A stretch of DNA of 64,000 bases from positions 19,922,547-19,986,546 of the forward strand of contig NC_081405.1 in NCBI RefSeq assembly GCF_030272615.1, written 5' to 3'. The DNA comes from Cryptomeria japonica (Eukaryota; Streptophyta; Pinopsida; Cupressales; Cupressaceae). Positions 11,740-23,947 of the stretch are shown piece by piece. A program made the position numbers and the translations under genes. Positions within the stretch are counted from its first letter, which is position 1. Each line of letters begins with the position of its first letter. The notes under the pieces were generated by a model. It worked only from the letters and a program-made list of their open reading frames with translations, was not told the DNA's origin and searched no databases.

Positions 11740-13975
11740 AATAATACAAGTGATTAACTGAACTCATAAGGAAATAACAATTGACAGACCTATAAGGGAT
11801 AGGTTTAATCATTGTCTCATACAACATATAGTAAGTCCCTAAAGAAGTAATTGACTCTGTAGCCCAAAACATAAAAGGCACTGATCATTAAGTACAACCC
11901 TCATTACAGTTTACAAAATTCAAAACTGAACAAACAATAATAGGAGTAGTTGAGTAGGAAATATAGAGTAAGTTAACAATAGTGTATACATATAAAATTC
12001 TAAGCACAAAGATCAAATAACTTCTACAACAACAATCTTGAACTCATCTGCTATATCTCCATCCTAGGAACTTATGCCATTCTGAGATAGGAGGAAGCTA
12101 GATCAAGATACTTAATCTGCTATAAAAAGCATTAGTTGAAGGGACAACTAGTGAGTAGTTATACCCGGCTAGGTCCTGCAGAGCCTAAAGTGAGAGAGTT
12201 AGTAACCAAATAGGTTCACTCTATAAGTTGGCCAAGTCAATTGGAGGGTTTGATCATAGGAGTTGGCATTTCCTTAGAACCTATCCAATCTATTGATTTG
12301 AGACCCAACACTCTTCAAGACCTTATTTTGACTAGGTTGTCTCCTTTTTAGACCAGTTTTCAAACAAGGATGCTTCTTCTTAATGTGTTGAAGAATGTTC
12401 ATGCGAGTGATGAAATTCTTAGTTGTGAGATTGATTGGATGAATACATTTTTTGATCTCTAAGTCCACTCAGTTGAATAGAGGGTTCGATATGCCCCTAT
12501 TGATATGATAAAACTTCCTAATATTGGAAACTAAACAGATTTGACTAACTTAGAAAGCTAACTTGGTATTTTGATTTTTGATATGGCTTGATTTGAAATT
12601 TGTGATCACCAATGGATATTGTGCTGATAAAATTTCCTCTGTCCGTGTTGGATTCAACAAAAACCCAAAAGGGTATCTGAAACTTTTGATGAAATTTTCA
12701 AAAGGCTGATATTTTTCTCTCTATTTTTGGGCAAATTTAAATGTGTTAAAACAGATTGTTTATGCGCTAAAGTATGAATCCAATGCACCAAAAAGATGTT
12801 CAAATGTGCTATGTTGCCCTTGGTATGCACTATCTTGTGTTTGTTTATCATTGAAAATGTTGTTTTTGCTATGCGCTAATCTGGTCTTCTGAAGCGCTAA
12901 TGTTTGGATGGTATGCGCTACTAAATGAAAGATATGCATTGCACTGATGTTTAGATGCACTAATCTGGACTCCCTGCACTATGCTACCCTGGTTTCTCAA
13001 TTTGATGATTTTGTAAATTTTTTGAAATGATTCTAGTGTTTTTTATGGATGACCCTCTAAAAGATGACTTGAAAACATAGTAGACAGAAGTAAAACAGTT
13101 TGTCTATGCTAAACATATAGTGTATGTTCAATAGGATCTTTTCAAATCCTTGTTTGTTTTCACAGGTTTGTACAATAAATACACATCAGATAGACCTCTC
13201 TATTCTCAAGGGTCATTTAAAATATCAATAGCTCACATTTGATACTCCATCAGCTCAAACAACCCTATCACACCCTAAGGTGCGCCCGTTTTTTTGCCTT
13301 TTGCTAGAAGTTGAACCAAAGAAGATTGCTTCTCAATTGGATCATTTTCTTGGGAGATTTATGGTGAGTGTCTTGGGGGTTGATTCTTCCCCACCCTTGC
13401 ACTAATATATTAGAAATGTTTGGTAAAACTAACATGACGAGGCTTCTAGTTTTAAAGTTCGTAATCAGACTTCTATTCGATCTTCAGTGATAAACTCCCT
13501 CGGGAGGCTTGCCAACCTTTAGAACAAAGGCTTTACGTATCACAAGGATACTGGGAGAAGACTAATCGCTAAGCAAAACCATTGGAGGATATTTTCTTCA
13601 GCCTCCACATTTCATTATTGTGGGTTGGAATACTTGGCTAAAATTCATTCCCCACTTAGGTCGTTCCCCTCACACTAGCCTTATAGGTACCTCACACTAG
13701 CCTTATAGGCACCTCGGGAGGGCAGGCCTGCTAAAGGATTTATCTTAATGCTAAATTGAAAGAAAGCTTGAAAATGGTGTGTTTGGCTTTTTGATCACTC
13801 AATTAAGGGGAGAGCATATACCTAACACCTTTGAAACACATAATACAGGCTTTCTTCTTATCCAATATCACAATTGTTTTCTAAAAGCTACCTTGGAGAG
13901 GTTGCTCCAAAATACATGTGGTTCTTTTTAACCCAAGATAGCAATATGTGAAAAGATAATAAAACTTGAACTTTT
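11740..13975. other. Tat leader, non-coding
   Basis: No coding domain recognised. It contains the GCGCTA-type motif array at 12750-12985 and otherwise unremarkable AT-rich sequence. It ends at the TSD of the nested copia element. Confidence 0.5.
12750..12985. repeat. GCGCTA-type motif array, left part
   Basis: TGCGCTAA and variants (AAGCGCTAAT, ATGCGCTACT, ATGCACTAAT, TGCACTATG) recur about every 20-35 bp. The same kind of array appears at 20525-20775 on the other side of the nested copia element. This supports both being one leader split by that insertion. Confidence 0.75.
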
Positions 13976-13980
13976 GAAAG
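13976..13980. repeat. TSD GAAAG, left
   Basis: The 5-bp target site duplication of the Tork-like element, identical to 19996-20000. Confidence 0.95.
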
Positions 13981-14874
13981 TGTAAGGAAGTTAAGTAGCG
14001 GAAACAACTTCCTACACTAACCTTGAGAGGAGGGTAATGCAAAACTTTTTCAGATCATTACAACAGTTATAGAAAATAGAAATAGATATAATAGCATTCA
14101 TACCACCACACAGTGATTTACGTGGGGAAAACCCTTTCGGGAGAAAAACCCCACCCTCCAAAAGCAGCTCAATATTTTATTCAGCAATCAAAAACAGATT
14201 ACAACATACTTGCAGAGAAAGCTCTTGGCAGGAGTACCACTAATCAGAGATTCAGAGGCAACTCAATAGCCATAAGACTCTTACACACAACCTCTATCTC
14301 ACACACCTCATAAATAGGAGATACAATACAGGAAACCGTCAAACGGTATTACAAAACCATGGGCTAAAACCACCCAATAAGGTGTAGCCGACCTTATCTC
14401 CCTTCTAGATGCCCTATGACATGTTAAAGCACACATCAACATGTGTCGCTCCCCTTTACAGCGCATTTATGTATCCGATACAAATTATTTTTCCTATTTC
14501 AGGAGTACAAACTTTCGGAGGCCATAACTTGAGAACCGGGTGTCCGATTGACGAACCGTTTGAAGCGCCGAAAAGCTCGCGAAGTGCTCTATCACCTCGT
14601 AACCCGCTTCACCAGTTACGGCCACTTTTCAGGGCATTTCGGAGCCTCTAAAGTCCCCAAAATTAAGTTTAAATATTTTATTGCACCCCTCCAAGACGAA
14701 AACTTTAATATCTTCAAAACTAGCTATGACCTTGCGATGCAACTTTACCGGAATGCTTATCTAGCCAACCAGAAGCTTCAGGGAGCGTTTCGCACCATTT
14801 CGTGCTCAAATAAAAACTTACTATAAATAGTAACCTCGCATAAATGCAAGGTTGAGACACCATTTTTCCCAACA
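13981..14874 (-). repeat. 3' LTR of the Tork-like element
   Basis: 894 bp. On the minus strand a TATA-like TATTTATAG lies at about 14823-14831. It differs from the other LTR mostly by transitions clustered at 14510-14820. Confidence 0.95.
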
Positions 14875-14887
14875 AATCTCCCACTTG
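14875..14887 (-). other. Polypurine tract of the Tork-like element
   Basis: On the minus strand CAAGTGGGAGATT directly precedes the LTR start TGTTGGG. This is the plus-strand DNA priming site. Confidence 0.85.
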
Positions 14888-14930
14888 TCGAACACCTTGC
14901 AGGAGCGGAAGGGAATGTCAACACAATAAA

Positions 14931-17900
14931 TCAATTGCTAGGGGCCATAAGGCCCATAGACTCTGAACACCATCTGAACTTCTCTGTGCTCACAGCCTTA
15001 GTTAAAGCATCTGCAACATTCATCAAAGTTTCCACCTTAACCAACTTCACCCTACCATCTTCGACCATATCTCTAACAAAATGATACTGAACATCAATAT
15101 ATTTGGTCCGGGCATGAAATGTCGGGTTCTTAGCTAGGCTAATTGCACTCTGACTGTCACAGTAAACTGTCACTGTACCTTGTTTTATTCCAATATCCGA
15201 ACACAGTCTCTTAAGCCAAATGGCCTCTTTACAAGCATGAGTAGCTGCCATATACTCTACTTCAGTAGTGGATAAAGCAACCATAGCCTGTCGCTTACTC
15301 ATCCAACTAATTGCACCACCAAACAAAGTAAACACATAAGCACTGGTGGATCTTCTGCTATCAATATCACCTGCCCAATCTGAATCCACATAACCATGGA
15401 TATCAAGGGAAGTCATGTTTCCAACTGAATTACCATGATAACACAAAGAATACTCTGAAGTACCCTTCAAATATCTGAAGACTCTTTTGACTGCATCCCA
15501 ATGAACTCTACCAGGATTAGACATATATCTAGAAAGTACTCCCACTGCTTGGGCAATGTCTGGTCTAGTACAGACCATAGCATACATCAAGCTTCCAACC
15601 GCACTCTGGTAAGGCACTCTGCTCATGTCTTCCATCTCCAATGGGGATGTTGGACAATCTGAAACAAATAGTTTCATTCCAACTGTAAAAGGAGCACTCA
15701 ATGGTCTACAATTCTGCATGTTGAACCTCTGTAACACTGAATTCACATACTTACTCTGGCCTAGCCATAGCTTTCTGTTCACCCTATCTCTTCTAATTTC
15801 CATCCCAAGAATGTGCTTTGCTGCACCAAGATCTTTCATTTCAAATTTAGCAGCGAGCTGAGACTTCAGTTCTGAAATCATACCTTTCCCTTTACCAATG
15901 AATAACATATCATCAACATACAATGCAATGAATAAGAAATGATCACCATCAGATTTATAATAAACACAGTGATCTGATTTAGAACGTTCAAATCCCAAAC
16001 TCAACACATATGTATCAAATTTTTGGTACCACATCGTAGGACTTTGTTTGAGGCTATACAAAGATTTCTTCAATTTACAGACCAAATTACTTTTGCCTTT
16101 CACCACATAGTGCTCCGGCTGTGTCATATAAATATCTTCCTCCAAATCACCATGAAGGAAAGCAGTTTTCACATCCATTTGCTCAACCTCTAAATCATAA
16201 GCAGTAGCAATAGAAAGCAAAAATCTAATACACGTCATTTTTGCAACAGGAGAAAATATCTCACCGTAATCAACACCCTCAACCGGAGAGTAGCCTTTTG
16301 CAACCAACCTTGCTTTATACTTCTCAATGCTTCCATTTGAACCAATCTTTTTCTTGAACACCCATTTACAACCAACAGGTTTTCGTCCTTCAGGCAATGG
16401 TACAAGATCCCATGTATCATTCTTTTTCAAAGCTGCCATTTCTTCCTCCATAGCAATCTTCCAGGATTCTGCATCATTCATACCTAATGCCTCTTCTACA
16501 GATTTCGGTTCATCCACACTAGTATTCAGAGCAAAAATACATCTCCAATCATCAGGTGAATACCTTTCAGGTGGTTGTCTATGTCTTGTAGACCTTCGAA
16601 CAAGCTGAGTTGGAGGCTCTTCCTCCTCTTCTGAAGATTCAGAGCTAGACGAGCTCTCCTCAACTTCTTGCCTATCTAGGGGTCTCGATTCAACTTTTTC
16701 AGGTGTAGAAGGAAGTTGAATCACGTCTTCTTTTTTAGTCTGTTCTGGCTGCAATGTAACAGAAGGAGACTTAATTTCTCTAAAAATAACACTTCTACTG
16801 TGAATTACCTTTTGTGCAACAGGGTCCCAAAGCTTGTATCCTTTCACACCATAACTATACCCGATGAAGATACATTTCACAGCCTTGTTCTCCAACTTTG
16901 TTCGCTTCTCCTTTGGCACATGTGCATATGCCTCGCAACCAAAAACTCTAAGATGTCTCAATGAAGGCTTGTGACCTGACCATGCTTCCATAGGCGTTTT
17001 ATCAACAAGAGCTGATGTAGGAGACCTGTTAATCAGGTAGCAAGCAGTGGCAACAGCTTCAGCCCAAAACTTTTGTTCGAGACCAGCACCACTCAACATA
17101 CTCCTAGCCTTCTCCATCAGTGTCCTGTTCATTCTTTCTGCAACTCCATTCTGTTGTGGAGAATACGGAGTTGTCTTCTGCCTGTTAATTCCACAGTCTT
17201 TACAGAATCTATCAAAATCATTAGAGCAAAACTCACCACCATTATCAGTTCTCAAACATTTTATTTTCTTTCCAGTCTGCAACTCAACCATTGCTTTAAA
17301 TTCTTTAAAATGACTAAAAACTTTAGATTTACTCTTTAGAAAATAAACCCATGTCTTTCTACTAAAATCATCAATAAATGAAACATAATATGTGGATTTT
17401 CCAATCGAAGAGACATCTACTGGACCAAACACATCAGAATGGATAAGATCCAAAACACCACAAGTTTTATGAGAACTCGAGTAAAACTGAACGCGGTTTT
17501 GTTTTCCATAAATGCAATGCTCACAGAAATCAAAGTCAAGGTTACAGTCATTCAAACCTTCAACAAGGTTTTTATTTTTCAAGGTCCTTAGACCCTTTTC
17601 TCCAATGTGGCCAAGTCTCTGGTGCCATAACATAGTCTTCTCTGCAGGTAACTTTGCTTCAGACGAAAGAGCACCCTTAGGTACCCAAAAACCATTTCCA
17701 TCTGCTGAAGGTGAAACCTTCAAATCTTCCAGTGAAGTATCCGCAGATTTGCTTTTTACAGAAGTGCTATTACATTCAACAGTGTATGCTTCAAGCTTAT
17801 ACAAAGTGCCAAACCTGACACCTCTAGCAACTACCATAGCACCCTTAATCATCTTACATCCTGCTTCAGAAAAGACTACCTGCACACCCGCATCTATCAG

Positions 17901-18977
17901 TTTGCTCACAGATAACAGGTTTCGTTTTAATCCAGGGATATGCAGCACACCATTAATCCTTTTTATTCTACCATCAGAAAACCTGATTCTAACTTTACCT
18001 CGACCAACAATGTCTAGATGTGAATCATCACCCAAGTACACCTTACCTCCATTAAATCCTTCATATTCAGAAAACCAATCTCTATTGGAAGTCATATGAA
18101 AAGATGCACCTGAGTCAATTAGCCAGGCATCATTACCTGCATGAGTCGCCAAAGCCGCAATAAATGCATCGCCATCTTCCTTGTCGGACTCAGAATCAGA
18201 ATCGAACCTTTTCTTTTTCTTCTTCTTCTTTTCTTCTTTGCAGTCCTTACGGATGTGACCCAGTTTACCACAGTTCCAGCAAATGACTTTGGACTTTCCA
18301 GGAGATTTCGATCTCCCTTTGGATTTAGACTTGTCGCGCTTCTCATTCTTCTTGCCTTTCTCCTTAGGTCTTCCACGAATGGTTAGGGCTTCCTTTGAAC
18401 TGATGGATACCTTCCTTCGCATCTCTTCACCGAGTAGGGCACCCACCACGTCTTCAGATTTCAAAACAACAGAAGTACTACCGATAGCCATAACAAGAGA
18501 ATCCCACGAATCAGGCAAAGAACAAAGCAAGATCTGACATTTCCCCTCCTCATCCATCTTAACACCGACGGATACTAATTGAGCCACCAACATATTGAAT
18601 GCTTCCAGGTGGTCTGCAATTCGTCCACCCTCTTCCATCTTCAAGGAATACAATTTCTTTCTTAAGAAAATTTGATTTAATAAAGATTTCACTTGATACA
18701 TCTCACCAAGCTTAGTCCATAGCTTCTTTGCAGAGTTCTCTTCATGGACATTGATTAGAACAGAGTCTGCCAGGCACAGTCTGATTAGACCCTTGGCTTT
18801 TCGGTCCATAACATCATACTGAGCTGCCGCAGTAGGATCTGAGGGCCTTTGGACATTCGCATCAACAGCATCCCAAAGATCTCGATCTATTAGCAGATCT
18901 TCCATCTTCAGCTTTCACATCTCAAAATTACTTCCATTAAATTTCTCCACCTCTATTCTCCCTGACGAACTCACCAT
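14931..18977 (-). pseudogene. Tork-like copia Gag-Pol, one premature stop
   Basis: An open frame of 1324 codons starts at an internal ATG (18905), but the same frame continues upstream to an ATG at 18977. A TGA at 18915-18917 sits at a Trp position, so one TGG to TGA change separates this copy from a full 1348-codon frame. Order, in residues from 18905: gag; CCHC zinc knuckle CWNCGKLGHIRKDC (about 207-220); protease DSGAS (about 263); GAG-pre-integrase WHQRLGH; integrase core with HSDVFGP, DNGGE (about 555) and GVAERMNRT; acidic Ser/Glu spacer; RT with YVDDM (about 997); RNase H with DSDWAGD (about 1175) and ALSTTEVEYMAA. All catalytic residues I can locate are present. Initiation at 18905 would give a Gag lacking its first 24 residues. 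Confidence 0.92.
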
Positions 18978-19087
18978 TTGAATATTCCTGCAACAAGATC
19001 AAAAAGTGTCTTCTGCACAAGCTCCCACTCAAATCTGGATTAGTTCAAAAAACCCAACTGCCCACAATTGAAACGAAAGGTGATCAG

Positions 19088-19099
19088 GCTCTGATACCA
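19088..19099 (-). other. PBS of the Tork-like element
   Basis: On the minus strand TGGTATCAGAGC, the complement of the initiator tRNA-Met 3' end, lies two bases after the 5' LTR. Confidence 0.92.
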
Positions 19100-19101
19100 C
19101 T

Positions 19102-19995
19102 TGTAAGGAAGTTAAGTAGCGGAAACAACTTCCTACACTAACCTTGAGAGGAGGGTAATGCAAAACTTTTTCAGATCATTACAACAGTTACAGAGAATAG
19201 AAATAGATATAATAGCATTCATACCACAACACAGTGATTTACGTGGGGAAAACCCTTTCGGGAGAAAAACCCCACCCTCCAAAAGCAGCTCAATATTTTA
19301 TTCAGCAATCAAAAACAGATTACAACATACTTGCAGAGCAAGCTCTTGGCAGGAGTACCACTAATCAGAGATTCAGAGGCAACTCAATAGCCATAAGACT
19401 CTTACACACAACCTCTATCTCACACACCTCATAAATAGGAGATACAATACAGGAAACCGTCAAACGGTATTACAAAACCATGGGCTAAAACCACCCAATA
19501 AGGTGTAGCCGACCTTATCTCCCTTCTAGATGCCCTATGACATGTTAAAGCACACATCAACATGTGTCGCTCCCCTTTACAACGCATTTATGTATCCGAT
19601 ACAAATTATTTTTCCTATTTCAGGAGTACAAACTTCCGAAGGCCATAACTTGAGAACTGGGTGTCCGATTGACGAACCGTTTGAAGCGCCGGAAAGCTCG
19701 CGAAGTGCTCTATCACCTCGTAACCCGCTTTGCTGGTTATGGCCACTTTTCAGGGCGTTTCAGAGCCTCTAAAGTCCCCAAAATTAATTTTAAATATTTT
19801 ATTGCACCCCTCCAAGACGAAAACTTTAATATCTTCAAAACTAGCTATGACCTTGCGACGCAACTTCACTGGAATGCTTATCTAGCCAACCAGAAGCTTC
19901 AGGGAGAGTTTTGCACCATTTCCTGCTCAAATGAAAACTTACTATAAATAGTAACCTCGCATAAATGCAAGGTTGAGACACCATTTTTCCCAACA
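19102..19995 (-). repeat. 5' LTR of the Tork-like element
   Basis: 894 bp, same length and ends as 13981-14874, followed by TSD GAAAG at 19996-20000. Confidence 0.95.
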
Positions 19996-20000
19996 GAAAG

Positions 20001-20827
20001 TAAATCCTTGTCAACAAAAGTAAATCGTCAAATGGATAACAGCGGTTTCAACTTGGAAAGGAAAACTTTAACTTTGAAGTGGTTTGTTCTTTTGTTATTG
20101 AAATCAAAAATGGCTTGTTCTTTTTGCCTTGCAAAACTGAAAGTTTGTTTTGTTCTTTTAAGAGCCCAAAAAGAAGTATGACCTATTCTTGCAAAAAAAA
20201 ATTCAATTTGTTGTTCATTTTTATCCTTGCAAGAAAGCAAAATGAAGTTCGTTTTAAGCACTAAAAAAAGTGTGAAGTTTGTTTTAAGCTCCAAAATGAA
20301 TATGAAGTTCATTTTAAGCCCTTTTGCAAGAAAATGAGTTCTTTTTACCAACTTTTGAAAAAAAAAGTAAAGCAAATAAAACTAATCTAGCTCCTTTTTA
20401 CCCTGCAAACAATTGTCAGAACCTACAAACAGTCAATTTGCAAAATCCAATTTTGATGGTGGGCTTCACAAGCTTAATTTCTGATTCTGTTACAATATTT
20501 TTCTAATCTTTGTTTGGTCCATACTAAAATATGGAACCTATGCGCTAGATAATGATGCCAAAGCGCTAAAAGATGAAGCCTATTAGCTATTTTAAAACCT
20601 GTACGCGCTAAAATGATGTTCCTACGCATTGAAGTATTTGTCAGAACTAAGCGCTAAAATGAAGCTCCTATGCGCTACAAAATGGTTTCTATGTGTTAAA
20701 CAGTGCAGTGAATGTGCTAAATTAATCCGCAGAAGCGCTACAGAAGATATTAGATGCACTATTTTGGTGTTCTAGCATGTTTCTTGTCTTCAACCTATGT
20801 GAAATATGATGTTATATTTGGGGACGT
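20001..20827. other. Tat leader next to the PBS, with GCGCTA array
   Basis: Non-coding. 20040-20390 is a purine/T-rich low-complexity stretch with several GTTCATTTT-like units. 20525-20775 holds the right part of the GCGCTA-type array (TATGCGCTA, AAGCGCTAAA, TACGCGCTAA and variants, about ten copies). Confidence 0.6.
20525..20775. repeat. GCGCTA-type motif array, right part
   Basis: About ten GCGCTA or one-mismatch units spaced 20-35 bp, often followed by AAA or CA. Same style as 12750-12985. Confidence 0.75.
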
Positions 20828-20845
20828 GCCCCACGGTGGGCACCA
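20828..20845 (-). other. PBS of the Tat element
   Basis: On the minus strand TGGTGCCCACCGTGGGGC lies four bases after the LTR end. This is very close to the PBS-region sequence typical of plant Tat/Ogre elements (TGGCGCCCACCGTGGGGC), with one C to T difference. I do not assign the tRNA. Confidence 0.8.
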
Positions 20846-20849
20846 AAAA

Positions 20850-22262
20850 TGTATGCGAGATTTAGTGTGATCAAAATACTAAAATTGAAATAAAAAAGCT
20901 AACATACCAATGAAACTTTTGAGTACAAAGGCTAACTAATTTAAACTAGTTTAAACAAGTTAATTTCTGGAGATGTGTCTCATTGTTCTCTATCTCATAG
21001 GATCCCTTAAGTCAATATTTTTCTCTCAGATCATTGAGCAAATGACAACTTCAAGAACGAGTGATTAAAATGATCTATGTGCATGAATGCATCTAAGATC
21101 TATATGATGTGTTTAAGATATGATACTAAGCTATGATTATGATTAATCTATGGTAAAGATATTAACAAACTATGCTAGCATGCTATACTAATATGGATAT
21201 GCTATGATATGAAATGCTTCTAAATGCTAAAAATGGTATTCTAACAAAGAGAGGCTAAAATGCTTGATATAATTAGACTATAGTGTAGATGCATAAAAAT
21301 ATGGATATGGATTATGGAGGAAATGAGTCCTATTTATAGAGAAAATAGGAAAATGGATGGTTAAGATTGAGAAATCTTAACAAGGGCTAGGATTGAAAAC
21401 TACTCAATCCATGTTTATAATTTTCACCAATGAAATAGTGACAATTGTCAACAAGAGGTGGTGTAAGAGGCATTAAATGCCTGAGAAGACATGGAGGTCA
21501 CCCTAGGAGAGTGTGGTTAGGGTTAGGTTAGGGTTAACCAATGGATAAAGCTTTTACCCAAAGGGTAAACTCTTGTGCAAGGGTTAATAGGATAACTAGG
21601 GTCAAAGCAATGAGTGCTTGATGAGACCCATGGGTTAGATGAGGGTTAAGTTAGAGAGAAAGTCTCTAATCATGAGTTGAGGTTGGATTAACCATTAATG
21701 GTTAGGAAGACTTTGAAGGTTAAATTGTTGAGGACACAAAGCCTTCAATGCATTTTAAAGACTTTTAGGCATTTTTGAGAAGTGACCCTTGTTTTGGAAT
21801 ATGCAAATGTTTAAGAGATGGTTTAGGCTAATTAGGATGTTTAGAAGAATCTAGAAGAGTCTAGAAGGGGTTTATGTATGCAAGTGGTTTTGTTAGGAGA
21901 ATGCAAGTGGGAAGTATTTTCTGATTTATTTTTGAAATAAAGTGATATATTCCAAAAAGGTGGATGATAACTTGCAATTTAGGGGATATTTAAATAAATT
22001 TGATTTATTTAAATTGGAAGGAGATTTTCAATTAAATATGAATTTAATTAAAGGGGAAAGGGGTTTTAATTAAATAAATTGATTTATTTAATTAAAAGCT
22101 AGAAAGTGGCTAGATGAATAAATTGAATAATTTATTTAACCAAATAGATGAAAGTGGGGAAATTAATTAAATATAATTTAATTAATAGAGGAATATGGTT
22201 TAGATAAATTAACTAAATATTAAATATTTATTTAACTAGATGGTCAGATTTATACGTCTACA
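20850..22262 (-). repeat. 5' LTR of the Tat element, 1413 bp
   Basis: On the minus strand it starts TGTAGACGTATA and ends TCTCGCATACA, followed by the PBS. The part next to the SIRE junction (about 21950-22250) is a run of AATTAAATAAATT-like degenerate repeats. Its edge at 22262 directly meets SIRE-like copia coding sequence, so the Tat element inserted there; the flanking 5 bp are GTGCT. The 3' LTR is outside the window. Confidence 0.82.
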
Positions 22263-23947
22263 GTGCTAATGCAGAAAAAAGAGCTCAAGAGTCTGGAAAT
22301 CAGGAAAATCCTAAGACTCCTAGGTATGTAAGGTTGAATCATTCAGATAATCAGATCATAGGAGATAAGAATAAAGGTGTGATGATTAGGAGAAGAATTA
22401 CTGAAGAGTATTGCGTGATTTCTAAAGTTGGACCTAAGGATGTTGGTGAAGCATGTAAAGATGAAAATTGGGTTAAAGAATTGGAAGAAGAGTTGAACTA
22501 GATTGAAAAGAATAATACATGGATTCTTGTTCCTAGACCTGAGGATAAAAATGTAATTGGAACCAAATGGGTCTTCCGGAATAAATTGAATGAAGAAGGT
22601 GAAGTTGTTAGGAATAAAGCTAGACTTGTTTGTAAGGGTTATTCTCAGATGGAAGGTATTGATTTTGAGGAGACTTTTGCTCTAGTAGCTAGAATTAATG
22701 TTGTTAGATTATTTCTTGTTTATGTTGCTTACAAAGATTTCAAAGTTTATCAGATGGATGTCAAGTCAACCTTTCTTAATGGTGAGTTGGAAGAAGTACA
22801 AAGATTTCAAAGTTTATTAGATGGATGTCAAGTCAACTTTTCTTAATGGTGAGTTGGAAGAAGAAGTATGGACACAAGCAAGCCCCCAGAGCTTGGTATG
22901 CCAGATTGGATAAGTATTTGATGAAACTTTAGTTCAATAAAGGTATTGCTAATGATAATTTGAATTTCAAGATTGATCATGATAATATTTTGATTGTTGA
23001 GGTTTTTGTTGATGACATCATTTTTAGTGGAGATGATAGTTTGTGCAAGAAGTTTGTTGATGATATGCAAAATGAGTTTGAGATGTCTATGATTGGTGAG
23101 ATAGAATTCTTTTGGGGATTGCAAATTACTTAGTTAGGTAAAGGCATTTTCATATCTCAGTCTAAGTATGTCAAGGAATTGTTGAAGAAGTTTGGTTTGG
23201 ATGATGCAAAACCAGTTGGTACTCCTATGGTAACCGGATGTAAGCTAACAAAGGATGATGATTCTCCGAAAGCAAATCAGACTAGATATAGGTTTATGAT
23301 TGGTGCATTATTATATTTGACTTAGACTGGACCAGATATTATGAATGGCATGTATCTTGATGCTAGATTTCAAGTTGATCCTAGGGAATCTCATGTTGTG
23401 AAAAAAAAAGATACTTGAAGGAACTATTGATTATGGTTTGTGGTATCCTAAAGATGATGATTTTACTTTGAGTTCTTTTACAAATAATATTTGGGTAGGT
23501 GATGTTGATAACCAAAAAATTACTAGTGGTGGTGCATTTTTCTTGGGAAAGAGATTGGTTTCATGGATGAGTAAGAAGTAGAATGTTATTTCCTTATCTA
23601 TTGTAGAAGCTGAATAAATTGTTGCTACTAGCAATTGTACACAAGTAATATGGATGAAGAAGATGATGAAGGATATTAGAGTTGTTTATGATGTGCCTAC
23701 TGCTATATACTGTGATATTTCAAGTGCTATTAACATTTCTAAGAATTCAGTGTTGCATTCCAAGGCTAAGCATATATCAATCAAGTTTCATTTTTTGAGA
23801 GAGAAGGTGAATGAGAAGGAAGTTAGATTGGAGTATGTATCTACAAAGGAACATATTGCAGATAGCTTTACGAAGCCTTTGCCTAAGGATACTTTTGAGT
23901 ATCTAAGAGAGAAGCTAGGGGTAATTGCCCCTCAAGATAAGAACTAA
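22263..23947 (+). pseudogene. SIRE-like copia RT and RNase H, broken
   Basis: The frame opens inside the linker before RT and includes [41 protein letters not shown] and [17 protein letters not shown] 67-bp tandem duplication (22731-22864) then shifts the frame, and coding sequence between FLNGELEE and APRAWY appears deleted. RT continues with FVDDIIFSG (near 23009), and RNase H follows with WMSKK and CDISSAINISKNSVLHSKAKHI. Nonsense codons are TAG at 22499, 22930, 23131, 23323 and 23579, all at likely Gln positions, plus one TAA at 23615. A homopolymer A run near 23401 causes another frame change. Not functional. Confidence 0.88.
22731..22864 (+). repeat. 67-bp tandem duplication in SIRE-like pol
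   Basis: Two adjacent 67-bp copies (22731-22797, 22798-22864) start ACAAAGATTTC. They differ at two sites that I can see, both C in copy 1 and T in copy 2, one of them CAG to TAG. The 67-bp period breaks the reading frame. Confidence 0.9.

Larger units (their letters stand above)
13981..19995 (-). mobile_element. Complete Tork-like Ty1-copia retrotransposon
   Basis: 6015 bp, minus orientation: 5' LTR 19102-19995, PBS 19088-19099, gag-pol 18977-14931, PPT 14875-14887, 3' LTR 13981-14874, with 5-bp TSD GAAAG on both sides. Both LTRs are 894 bp and start TGTTGGGA and end CTTCCTTACA on the minus strand. I count about 24 differences between them by eye (about 2.7%), so this is not a very recent insertion. 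The polyprotein resembles the Tork/Tnt1 lineage. It is nested in the Tat leader. Confidence 0.95.
1041..22262 (-). mobile_element. Giant Tat/Ogre-type Ty3-gypsy retrotransposon, decayed, with nested insertions
   Basis: Reading on the minus strand: 5' LTR (20850-22262), PBS (20828-20845), a leader of several kb, gag (about 6870-5160), protease (4879-4247), a G-patch-like segment (about 3835-3665), RT (about 2451-1759) and RNase H (1669 to about 1041), where another element cuts it off. Integrase and the 3' LTR lie left of the window. Removing the copia insertion at 13981-19995 leaves about 15.2 kb before integrase and the second LTR, the size class of Ogre-like elements. The PBS region, the DGGA-type protease and the RT motifs (FRDLNKACPK, AFTCPWGTYCWNVMPFGL) are Tat-like. 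That the LTR and the gag-pol belong to one element is inferred from orientation and from like motif arrays on both sides of the nested copia. Confidence 0.72.

Noticed and set aside
20028-20506. ORFs rich in Phe and Lys on both strands
   Set aside because: Low-complexity Tat leader sequence with T and A runs; no family signal.
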